Below are positions 1 to 6,174 of a DNA stretch of 6,776 bases, one piece after another. Numbering within the stretch: position 1 is the stretch's first letter; every line of letters starts with the position of its first letter. The DNA lies in contig CAMTVZ010000013.1 in the NCBI GenBank assembly GCA_947085285.1, forward strand, positions 1 through 6,776, given 5' to 3'. Below the pieces are notes generated by a model. It saw only the letters and a program-made list of their open reading frames with translations, was not told where the DNA came from and ran no database searches. This DNA comes from JASEGV01 sp947085285. Lineage in GTDB: Bacteria; Bacteroidota; Ignavibacteria; UBA10030; BY39. The position numbers were made by a program, and so were the translations under genes.

Positions 1-8
1 AGAACAAA

Positions 9-21
9 ATGCCGTAGGCAT
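9..21. repeat. Short palindrome ATGCC-GTA-GGCAT
   Basis: Perfect 5-bp inverted repeat around a 3-base centre. It is seen directly in the sequence. It may be the edge of a dispersed repeat, but it is too short to call a terminator because no T-run follows. Confidence 0.4.
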
Positions 22-78
22 GACATAATAATAATTCTAAATTAAACCAGAAATAAAACAATTAGCTATATTTAATTA

Positions 79-144
79 GAATTTGACTTTCTTAGGTTGA
101 CGCATATCCGATAGTTATCGGGACAGATAAACGCGAATTTGACT
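79..144. repeat. Direct repeat GAATTTGACT flanking the palindrome
   Basis: The 10-mer GAATTTGACT occurs at 79-88 and again at 135-144, bracketing a 46-base segment that contains the 107-122 palindrome. It could be a tandem duplication, a target-site-like duplication around a small palindromic element, or chance in AT-rich DNA. Confidence 0.4.
107..122. repeat. Palindrome CCGATA-GT-TATCGG
   Basis: A 6-bp perfect inverted repeat (108-113 with 116-121) around GT, extended by one T:G pair. The right arm continues as TATCGGGA, so the left arm looks like a copy that lost a C. Very similar 16-18 base palindromes recur between genes in Ignavibacteria and relatives (recalled, not searched). No T-tract follows, so an intrinsic terminator is unlikely. 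Confidence 0.55.
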
Positions 145-215
145 GATATTCAAGGATTATTATCAATGCTTCGCACGTGTTCTATTTTATATTTTCCAAA
201 AGTCTGTATTAATTA

Positions 216-221
216 AAAAGG
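216..221 (+). promoter_or_regulatory. Ribosome binding site AAAAGG
   Basis: AAAAGG lies 6 bases before the ATG at 228. It supports that start for the TSUP transporter; no other in-frame ATG competes nearby upstream. Confidence 0.5.
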
Positions 222-227
222 TTTGTT

Positions 228-1001
228 ATGGAATACATCATCATATCATTAGCTGCGTTTTTAACTTCGGGTTTAACTCTGTTCTCTGGCTTCGGTCTGG
301 GTACTTTACTGATGCCAGTGTTTGCAATTTTCTTTCCAATCCATATTGCCGTAGGTATGACAGCCCTTGTTCACTTTGCGAATAATATTTTCAAACTTGC
401 ACTCGTCGGAAAAAAAGCCGATAAATCTACAGTCATTCGTTTTGGTTTGCCTGCTATTCTTGCCGCATTTGTAGGAGCGTTCCTTCTACAATGGCTGTCC
501 GATTTACAGCCACTTTTTAGTTATTCGCTTTTTGGAAATAATTTACTAATAATGCCAGTAAAACTTATTATCGCTATCTTAATGTTATTCTTTGCATTGT
601 TCGAATTGTTGCCGCAATTCGAAAAATTATCCTTCCCAAAAAAGTATTTAATGATAGGTGGAGTGTTGAGTGGATTTTTTGGCGGACTCTCGGGTCATCA
701 AGGCGCATTGCGAAGTGCATTCCTGATAAAAACTGGGTTATCAAAAGAAAGTTTTATCGGAACTGGAGTCGTGATTGCTTGCTTGATTGATTTAACCCGC
801 CTCTCAGTTTATTCTAGTCATTTTGCAGCTTCAGGAATCGAAGATAATTATGTTTTATTGATTATTGCCACTTTATCAGCCTTTTTAGGAGCTTTTATTG
901 GAAATCGACTTGTAAAAAAAATTACTTTAGCTACAGTTAAAATAATTGTTGCCATTATGCTATTTGTAATTGCAGTAGGATTAGGGATGGGATTAATTTA
1001 G
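228..1001 (+). CDS. TSUP (TauE/SafE) family membrane transporter
   Basis: A 257-residue integral inner-membrane protein of the TSUP family (formerly DUF81). Members move small organosulfur anions such as sulfite, sulfoacetate or thiosulfate, or organic acids; the substrate here cannot be read from sequence. About eight hydrophobic segments are visible (roughly residues 3-22, 27-47, 72-91, 112-130, 141-160, 175-195, 206-226 and 237-255), in two halves. Each half carries a family signature: GFGLGTLLMP at 21-30 in the first and GFFGGLSGHQGALRSAF at 149-165 in the second. Between them lie the HFANN-FK segment (49-56) and a cytoplasmic-looking KKADK loop (62-66). Length and two-repeat layout are normal for the family. 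It starts at ATG 228 behind AAAAGG. The next gene begins 13 bases after the stop, so co-transcription with the chorismate genes is likely, though a functional link is unclear. Confidence 0.85.
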   Translation: MEYIIISLAAFLTSGLTLFSGFGLGTLLMPVFAIFFPIHIAVGMTALVHFANNIFKLALVGKKADKSTVIRFGLPAILAAFVGAFLLQWLSDLQPLFSYSLFGNNLLIMPVKLIIAILMLFFALFELLPQFEKLSFPKKYLMIGGVLSGFFGGLSGHQGALRSAFLIKTGLSKESFIGTGVVIACLIDLTRLSVYSSHFAASGIEDNYVLLIIATLSAFLGAFIGNRLVKKITLATVKIIVAIMLFVIAVGLGMGLI

Positions 1002-1014
1002 TAAACAGATTTAA

Positions 1015-1578
1015 ATGATACTTGTAATCGACAACTACGATTCTTTTACCTACAACCTCGTTCAACTTGTAGCGGCAGTAAATTATAATTACAAAGTTGT
1101 ACGTAACGATAAAATTACACTTGACCAAATTGAAGAAATAAAACCAACGCATATTCTTATTTCGCCTGGACCAGGTCGACCTGAAGATGCAGGAATTTGT
1201 ATTGATGTTGTTAAACGATTCGGCTCCCAGATTCCGATATTAGGTGTTTGTCTTGGGCATCAGGCAATCGGATTTGCTTTCGGCTGTACTATTGTTCGAG
1301 CATCGATTCTGATGCACGGTAAAACTTCGATGATTTATCACGATGAAAAGTCAATCTTCCAAAATATCGAAAATCCATTTGAAGCAACACGGTATCATTC
1401 GCTGGTAATTGAACGTGATTCAATAACGCCCGAGTTGGTTATTACCTCTGAAACAAAAGAGGGTATTATTATGGGTGTGCGACACAAAAAATTTCCAATT
1501 GAAGGAATTCAATTCCACCCTGAATCAATCCTAACGAAAGTCGGCGAAAAATTAATTTACAACTGGCTACATATATGA
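1015..1578 (+). CDS. trpG/pabA: Glutamine amidotransferase subunit, TrpG/PabA type
   Basis: Class I glutamine amidotransferase that hydrolyses glutamine and passes ammonia to a chorismate-binding partner: TrpE for anthranilate (tryptophan) or PabB for 4-amino-4-deoxychorismate (folate). The N-terminus reads ILVIDNYDSFTYNL, typical of the family. The oxyanion-hole region SPGPGRPEDAG is at 50-60, the nucleophile elbow GVCLGHQAIG puts Cys79 in place, MHGKTS is at 100-105, RYHSL at 126-130, and FHPES supplies His168 and Glu170. The Cys79/His168/Glu170 triad is complete and the protein appears functional. Length (187) and triad positions match E. coli PabA as I remember it, but stand-alone TrpG proteins are nearly the same, so the pathway is unresolved. 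No trpE or pabB is in the window. There is no clear Shine-Dalgarno before ATG 1015. It sits 13 bases after the transporter and 26 bases before aroQ. Confidence 0.93.
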   Translation: MILVIDNYDSFTYNLVQLVAAVNYNYKVVRNDKITLDQIEEIKPTHILISPGPGRPEDAGICIDVVKRFGSQIPILGVCLGHQAIGFAFGCTIVRASILMHGKTSMIYHDEKSIFQNIENPFEATRYHSLVIERDSITPELVITSETKEGIIMGVRHKKFPIEGIQFHPESILTKVGEKLIYNWLHI

Positions 1579-1604
1579 ATAAGTTTAAATAATGGTGCAA
1601 AACA

Positions 1605-1901
1605 ATGAAGCAGGATAAGAAGAGAATAACAACTATCAACCAACTGAAATCCATACGAAAACTTGTCGATCGTATAGATAGTCAACTTGTAAATTTAATT
1701 GCCCTTCGTCAGAACTTATCTCAAGAGATAGGTAAGATTAAAAAACAAAATAATCTTTCGGTTATAAATCCAGAGCGAGAAGAGATGATACTCGAGAGAA
1801 CATCCTCGATAGCTCGTAAAAAAAAGATAGACGATAAATTTGTAAAAAAGATTTTTCAGTTGATTATAAAACAATCACGAATAATTCAGAGAAAAGCATG
1901 A
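1605..1901 (+). CDS. aroQ: Chorismate mutase, AroQ class
   Basis: Monofunctional chorismate mutase (98 residues), a cytoplasmic all-helical AroQ enzyme that rearranges chorismate to prephenate, the shared precursor of tyrosine and phenylalanine. Aligned by eye with the E. coli P-protein mutase domain, the active-site residues are present: Arg18 (R11 in E. coli), Arg35 (R28), Lys46 (K39), Arg58 (R51), Glu59 (E52), Ser91 (S84) and Gln95 (Q88). The E. coli Asp48 position is Asn55. The signatures LRQNLSQEIGKIKK (34-47) and NPEREEMILER (55-65) are typical, as is FQLIIKQSRIIQ (84-95) in the last helix. There is no fused dehydrogenase, dehydratase or ACT domain. The N-terminal 10 residues are a basic extension. 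Its stop overlaps the tyrA start in an ATGA, so translation is probably coupled. No clear ribosome binding site precedes ATG 1605. Confidence 0.92.
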   Translation: MKQDKKRITTINQLKSIRKLVDRIDSQLVNLIALRQNLSQEIGKIKKQNNLSVINPEREEMILERTSSIARKKKIDDKFVKKIFQLIIKQSRIIQRKA

Positions 1902-2605
1902 CCGTCGGAATAATTGGGTTAGGGAGGTTTGGCAAATTAGCAGCAGAGTATCTGTCAAAATATTTTACAGTTGTTGCATACGATATTAAAAAAGTTCCGT
2001 TACCCAAAAATGTAACTCGTGTAGGTTTAAAGGAAGCGGCATCTCAACACATAGTTGTGTTAGCAGTTCCAATTCGTCAAATGGAAACAACGCTGAAACG
2101 AATCGCTCCTTACATCAACGAAGGGGCATTGGTTTGCGATGTCTGTTCATTAAAGGAAAAACCTGTTGAATGGATGAAAAAGTATTTGCCAAAAAATACA
2201 ATGATATTGGGTACTCATCCTATGTTCGGACCGGATACTGTATTAAATGGTTTGAAAGGAAACAGTATAGTTTTGTCTCCTGTTCGTATCAAATCGAAAA
2301 TTCTTGATGACATTAAAAGAGAATTAAAAAAGTTGGAACTCATAATTTATGAAATGACCCCAACTCAGCATGATAGACTAATGGCAGAAACGCAAGCTCT
2401 AATTCATTTTATTTCAAGGGGTTATAGATGGATGAAACATCAGCGTCCAACAACAAGAACCTACAACCAGCTTTCGGAAATATTCAGAATTTTACAGAAT
2501 GATTCAATGGAATTATTTGAGGATATCAATAGGTTTAACAAGTATGCCTATCCGATTCGTCAGAAATTTTTAAAAAGTCTTTCACTGTTGGATAAAAAAC
2601 TCTGA
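1898..2605 (+). CDS. tyrA: Prephenate/arogenate dehydrogenase (TyrA family)
   Basis: Cytoplasmic NAD(P)-dependent oxidative decarboxylase of tyrosine synthesis (prephenate to 4-hydroxyphenylpyruvate, or arogenate to tyrosine). A Rossmann dinucleotide motif GLGRFG is at 7-12, with Asp29 at the end of the second strand, which favours NAD over NADP. AVPI at 56-59 and DVCSLKEKP at 81-89 are family signatures. LGTHPMFGPD at 104-113 contains His107, the expected catalytic histidine. HDRLMAETQALIHF at 158-171 opens the helical C-terminal domain, where ILQND and NRFNKYAYPIRQKF follow. At 235 residues it is shorter than the usual ~270-370 and has no ACT domain. The HPMFGPD form resembles the E. coli T-protein and plant arogenate dehydrogenases, so the substrate is not settled. 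The ATG overlaps the aroQ stop by 4 bases; AGAG 7 bases or so upstream is a weak ribosome site. Confidence 0.9.
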   Translation: MTVGIIGLGRFGKLAAEYLSKYFTVVAYDIKKVPLPKNVTRVGLKEAASQHIVVLAVPIRQMETTLKRIAPYINEGALVCDVCSLKEKPVEWMKKYLPKNTMILGTHPMFGPDTVLNGLKGNSIVLSPVRIKSKILDDIKRELKKLELIIYEMTPTQHDRLMAETQALIHFISRGYRWMKHQRPTTRTYNQLSEIFRILQNDSMELFEDINRFNKYAYPIRQKFLKSLSLLDKKL

Positions 2606-2628
2606 CAGCTACAGCATATTCAATAAGT

Positions 2629-2657
2629 TTGAAATTGTAATTTTAATTTCATAATAT
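2629..2657 (+). promoter_or_regulatory. Possible sigma70-type promoter before the radical SAM gene
   Basis: TTGAAA (2629-2634) and TAATAT (2652-2657) are separated by 17 bases and lie 26 bases before the ATG at 2684, in the largest gap between the chorismate genes and the next pair. The same gap also contains TAAGTTTG (2624-2631), which fits the Bacteroidota -7 pattern TAnnTTTG but lacks a well-spaced -33 box. The DNA is very AT-rich, so chance matches are expected. Confidence 0.3.
2631..2650. other. AT-rich inverted repeat in the intergenic gap
   Basis: GAAATT (2631-2636) pairs with AATTTC (2645-2650) around an 8-base loop, 26 bases after the tyrA stop. The stem is weak, almost entirely A:T, and no T-run follows directly. 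It could be a poor terminator for the upstream operon, or simply sequence between promoter boxes. Confidence 0.2.
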
Positions 2658-2673
2658 ATACATAGAATTATGT

Positions 2674-2677
2674 GAGG
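2674..2677 (+). promoter_or_regulatory. Ribosome binding site GAGG deciding the start
   Basis: GAGG lies 6 bases before ATG 2684. The longest open frame would begin at GTG 2672, but that codon adjoins this ribosome site, so ATG 2684 is the better start. It also places the twin-arginine pair at residues 3-4 of the protein. Confidence 0.6.
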
Positions 2678-2683
2678 TTTCAG

Positions 2684-3847
2684 ATGGACCGAAGAAAATT
2701 TTTATGGCTCTGTTTTGGAACAGGAACCGCCTTTACTTCAGTGTGGTTATGGGATAAATTTTTTTTAGAAAACAGCGTCGAAAATATTTTAACCGATATG
2801 CCTGCTGATAACTCGAATTTGTCAAATGTTCCTTTCGAAAAATTAAAGGAAGCAATGTTTTATGAAAAATTAGAAAACAAACGAATCAAATGCACAACTT
2901 GTTTTCGAAAATGTGTAGTATCAAATGGAGGCAAAGGATTCTGCCGCGTTCGCGTTAACAAAGATGGTGGCTACTATTCAGCCGTTTATTCACAACCTTC
3001 AGCAGTTCACATCGACCCTGTTGAAAAGGAACCGCAGCATCATTTTCTTCCCGGTACAGAAATTTTATGCTTTGGCACAACCGGTTGCAACTTTACCTGC
3101 CAGCATTGCCACAACTGGCATCTTTCGCAAGCAAGTCCGGGCGATTTGCAGACTTATGATTTACCTCCCGACAAAGTTGTGGAACTTGCAATAAAAAAGA
3201 AAGTTCCTACGATATCTTTTACATACAACGAACCAACTGTTTTCTACGAGTATGTTTACGACATCGCTAAATTAGCAAAATCAAAAGGTGTGCGGATTCT
3301 CTGGCATTCTAACGGCTATATGGATTCTACCGCATTGAAAGCTTTACTGAAATATACCGACGCAGTTACAATCGACTTAAAAGGGTTTACCAAAAAAGCA
3401 TACGACAATTCTTCGGCAAAGTTAGAACCGGTATTAGAAACAATTAAAACAATAAAACACGAAGGGGTGTGGCTCGAAATTGTGAACCTTGTTATTCCAA
3501 CAATCAACGATGAGCCGGAAAATATAAAAAAAATGTGCGAGTGGATTAAAGAAAATGTTGGCGTCGAAACGCCTCTTCACTTTTCACGCTTCTTCCCAAA
3601 TTATAAACTTACCAGAGTTGCAGCAACACCAATAAGCAAACTCGAAGAAGCCTACAACATTGCACGTGATGTCGGTATCCAATACATAACAATCGGTAAT
3701 GTTCCCGGTCACGAAAAAAATTCTACTTTTTGTCCAAACTGTAACAAACGAATAATCCATCGAAAACATTTTCAAGTTATAAATAACGGCATCGAAGAAG
3801 GTAAGTGTAAGTTTTGCCATCATAAAATTCCGGGAATCTGGAGTTAA
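2684..3847 (+). CDS. AmmeMemoRadiSam-type radical SAM enzyme with Tat signal
   Basis: Radical SAM protein (387 residues from ATG 2684; 391 from GTG 2672) of the pyruvate-formate-lyase-activase-like group called AmmeMemoRadiSam, whose reaction is not established. Numbered from the ATG: MDRRKFL plus a 17-residue hydrophobic run (7-23) looks like a twin-arginine signal or anchor. It has no clear A-x-A cleavage site and no lipobox. A Cys cluster follows (C70, C73, C77, C87). Then comes HIDPVEKEPQHHFLPGTE (109-126) and the 4Fe-4S motif CNFTCQHC (C135, C139, C142), FTYNEPT (179-185) and HSNGY (208-212). The C-terminal CPNC (350-353) and CKFC (375-378), ending in IPGIW, resemble a zinc ribbon. These blocks match the family throughout, and the gene is intact. 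It precedes the membrane spermidine-synthase-like gene by 5 bases. AMMECR1 and Memo genes are not in the window. Confidence 0.87.
   Translation: MDRRKFLWLCFGTGTAFTSVWLWDKFFLENSVENILTDMPADNSNLSNVPFEKLKEAMFYEKLENKRIKCTTCFRKCVVSNGGKGFCRVRVNKDGGYYSAVYSQPSAVHIDPVEKEPQHHFLPGTEILCFGTTGCNFTCQHCHNWHLSQASPGDLQTYDLPPDKVVELAIKKKVPTISFTYNEPTVFYEYVYDIAKLAKSKGVRILWHSNGYMDSTALKALLKYTDAVTIDLKGFTKKAYDNSSAKLEPVLETIKTIKHEGVWLEIVNLVIPTINDEPENIKKMCEWIKENVGVETPLHFSRFFPNYKLTRVAATPISKLEEAYNIARDVGIQYITIGNVPGHEKNSTFCPNCNKRIIHRKHFQVINNGIEEGKCKFCHHKIPGIWS
3840..3843 (+). promoter_or_regulatory. Ribosome binding site GGAG
   Basis: GGAG, inside the last codons of the radical SAM gene, lies 9 bases before ATG 3853 and 6 before TTG 3850. 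Either start is possible and they differ by one residue; ATG is preferred. The placement implies translational linkage of the two genes. Confidence 0.5.
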
Positions 3848-3852
3848 TTTTG

Positions 3853-6174
3853 ATGCCGCTGATTATAGCCATAATAGTTATGGGGTTCAGCGGTATTGTG
3901 GCACAAATAATAATTCTACGGGAATTGCTCGTTACTTTTCAGGGCAACGAATTATCAATCGGGATGATACTTGCTAACGGATTGATTACCGAGGCGTTCG
4001 GCTCATATTTTATCGGCAAGCGAATCGAAAAAATTAGAAACAAAACTTCTGCATTCGTATCGTTTACAATTTTATTTTCTATTTTTTTTATCGCAACTAT
4101 CTGGTTGATAAGAATCTGGAAACATTTACTCGGTTTCCAATTCGGCGAGGGATTCGGACTGATTGAAATATTTTACACTTCTTTAATTATTCTTTTACCT
4201 GTTAATATTGTTCATGGAGCTTTGTTCACATTCGGATGCAGATTATTTCCGGTTTATCTTAAATCAGAGCAGCGATTATCCATCGCCGATAATAATGGGG
4301 CAAAACAAATCGGTAAAGTATATATTTACGAAACTATCGGAACTGGTATCGGCGGAATTATTTTTACTTACTTGCTCGTTACGCAATTCAATTCGGTTCA
4401 AATAAGTTTGATAATTGGATTGATAAACAGTGCCGTTTGTATTTATCTAATCTTCCCTGTTTTGAGAACACAAAAAATTTTTCAAAATATTTTTCTCTTT
4501 GGGCTTTCAGTAGTTCTTACGATATTTTTTATGCTTGCGGCATTTAGTCGAATTGGTATCGACCTGCATTTGCAATTTGTTCGCAGTCAATGGTATCCGC
4601 AAACTGTAACTTATTATCAGAATTCGATTTACGGAAATGTAGTCGTAACTCAAAACGCCGAACAGTTCACCTTTTTCTCTGATGGAATTCCCATAATCAC
4701 AGTTCCAACTCCCGATATTGTTCATACCGAAGAGTTTGCTCACATTCCGATGTTGTTTCATCACAATCCAAAAGATGTTTTAATTATCAGCGGAGGTGCT
4801 GGTGGTGTAATTAACGAAATCTTGAAATATAAAACAGTGAACAAAATTGATTATGCCGAAATCGATCCACTTTTACTGGAAGCTATCCGAAAATTTCCAA
4901 CTCCTTTAACCGAATACGAAATGAACAATCCAAAAGTCAGTATCGAATATTTAGACGGACGGCTATTCCTAAAACAAACTTCGAAAAAATATGATATGAT
5001 ATTTGTTGGATTTTCGGAACCATCCAATTTACAAGTTAACCGGCTTTTTACTAAAGAGTTTTTCAACGAAGTCTCTACCAAGTTAAATGAATATGGAATA
5101 TTAATAATCACATTGCCCGGTTCGCTTGTTTATGTTGGAAATGAATTGAAGAATCTTAATAAATGTATTTATAACTCTCTTACCGAAATTTTTCCAAGCA
5201 CAAAAATAATTCCTGGCGATGCTATCACTATCTATTTAGCTACGAATGACGAAAATATTTTATTAATTCCAACAGAACAAATTGTTGAACGTCTGCAGTC
5301 GCTAAATTTAAATTTAAGTTTGATAACTTCTGATTATATCGAATATAAACTTCAAGAACGTTGGATTGATTGGTTTTGGAATTCAATAGCTGATGGGACG
5401 AAAAACATAAACCAAGATTTTAAACCGTTAGCTGTATTTTACAGTTTGGCTTATTGGAATATCCAGTTCGCACCCCATTTACAAAAAATATTTACACTTT
5501 TTGAAAAACTCGATTTTCGTTTTTTTGTAGCAATTATTCTTGTTGTAACCTTGTTGTTTATGATTCTCAGGTTGAGAATAAAGAGGCTGAATGCGGCAAG
5601 TATACCGATTGTAATACTAACTTCAGGATTTGCAGGTATGATTTTCGACCTCGCTTTGATTTTTAGTTTCCAAACTCTGTATGGTTATGTCTATTATTGG
5701 ATCGGCTTGCTTGTTACAGCGTTTATGGCTGGGAGTGCTGTGGGAGCTATGATAATGAATAAATATCTGAATCGCATTACAAAAGATATTGTAACATTTG
5801 TAAAACTTGAGGTAACAATTATTATTTTTGCCGCTATTTTTCCTTTCGTGTTCTTTCTATTTCATTCTTTCATTCAGTACGAGTTTGTTTCAGGAGTTTT
5901 GCAATTGGTTTTTTTGGTTTTATCGTTTGTTTCGGGAATGCTGGTCGGGGCACAATTTCCGCTGGCAAACAAAATTTGTTTGAATAGGAAAACAAAGAGT
6001 GATTCAATTGGTAAAACTGCCGGACTTTTATACAGTGCCGATTTGGTAGGTGGTTGGTTCGGTGGTATTTTGGGTGGAGTTGTTTTATTGCCATTATTGG
6101 GTTTGGTCGAAACTTTTCTAATTTTGGTGATATTGAAAATTTGTGGTTTGATTATAATTGTAACTTCAAAATAA
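3853..6174 (+). CDS. Membrane protein with degenerate spermidine-synthase-like domain
   Basis: A 773-residue fused membrane/spermidine-synthase-like protein. Numbered from the TTG at 3850 (add one to ATG numbering): about seven hydrophobic segments at 3-233, a soluble domain at ~255-500, a linker, then about seven more at 557-771. The soluble domain has the aminopropyltransferase layout: YGNVVVTQ (261-268), a nucleotide loop GGAGG (315-319), YAEIDP (335-340) with Glu337 for the ribose, LDG (368-370) with Asp369 for the base, and VGFSEPSNLQVNRLFTKEFF (386-405). The residues that hold and deprotonate the amine in true spermidine synthases are changed: the GGGDG aspartate is Ala317, and the two of the DxxD-P motif are Gly387 and Glu390. 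Nucleoside binding may survive while polyamine synthesis is unlikely. The membrane halves share motifs, suggesting internal duplication. It is cotranscribed with the radical SAM gene. The family fold is confident; the function is unknown. Confidence 0.8.
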   Translation: MPLIIAIIVMGFSGIVAQIIILRELLVTFQGNELSIGMILANGLITEAFGSYFIGKRIEKIRNKTSAFVSFTILFSIFFIATIWLIRIWKHLLGFQFGEGFGLIEIFYTSLIILLPVNIVHGALFTFGCRLFPVYLKSEQRLSIADNNGAKQIGKVYIYETIGTGIGGIIFTYLLVTQFNSVQISLIIGLINSAVCIYLIFPVLRTQKIFQNIFLFGLSVVLTIFFMLAAFSRIGIDLHLQFVRSQWYPQTVTYYQNSIYGNVVVTQNAEQFTFFSDGIPIITVPTPDIVHTEEFAHIPMLFHHNPKDVLIISGGAGGVINEILKYKTVNKIDYAEIDPLLLEAIRKFPTPLTEYEMNNPKVSIEYLDGRLFLKQTSKKYDMIFVGFSEPSNLQVNRLFTKEFFNEVSTKLNEYGILIITLPGSLVYVGNELKNLNKCIYNSLTEIFPSTKIIPGDAITIYLATNDENILLIPTEQIVERLQSLNLNLSLITSDYIEYKLQERWIDWFWNSIADGTKNINQDFKPLAVFYSLAYWNIQFAPHLQKIFTLFEKLDFRFFVAIILVVTLLFMILRLRIKRLNAASIPIVILTSGFAGMIFDLALIFSFQTLYGYVYYWIGLLVTAFMAGSAVGAMIMNKYLNRITKDIVTFVKLEVTIIIFAAIFPFVFFLFHSFIQYEFVSGVLQLVFLVLSFVSGMLVGAQFPLANKICLNRKTKSDSIGKTAGLLYSADLVGGWFGGILGGVVLLPLLGLVETFLILVILKICGLIIIVTSK

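Larger units (their letters stand above)
1..227. other. Non-coding left flank with repeat-like sequence
   Basis: No credible reading frame crosses this stretch on either strand. It contains two short palindromes (9-21 and 107-122), a 10-base direct repeat (79-88 and 135-144) and AT-rich sequence running up to the first gene. The phrase around 101-145 resembles the short non-coding repeats scattered through many Bacteroidota/Ignavibacteria genomes; this is from memory and was not searched. It presumably also holds the promoter of the downstream operon, but no box pair stands out. Confidence 0.6.

Noticed and set aside
139..166. TTGACT-N16-TATCAA as promoter for the TSUP gene
   Set aside because: The second box is a poor match, the pair lies in repeat-like DNA, and a second TTGACT at 83-88 shows that the motif comes with the direct repeat.
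955..1152. Minus-strand open frame across the TSUP/trpG junction
   Set aside because: It lies antisense to two well-supported genes, has no recognisable domain and low-complexity AT-driven composition.
2693..2730. Lipoprotein signal in the radical SAM N-terminus
   Set aside because: The Cys in LWLCFG is not preceded by a lipobox (small residues at -1 and -2 are missing).
2925..3194. Alternative-frame open reading frame inside the radical SAM gene
   Set aside because: It overlaps the conserved Cys motifs of the radical SAM gene in another frame and encodes nothing recognisable.
4507..5111. Minus-strand open frames opposite the spermidine-synthase-like domain
   Set aside because: They are shadows of a strongly supported + strand domain, with no ribosome site or family signature.
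4612..5349. Assigning the soluble domain as an active spermidine synthase (speE)
   Set aside because: The key amine-binding acids are replaced, so the gene symbol would overstate the function.
5870..6094. Minus-strand 74-codon frame near the end of the membrane protein
   Set aside because: It is antisense to conserved transmembrane motifs and has no protein-like features of its own.
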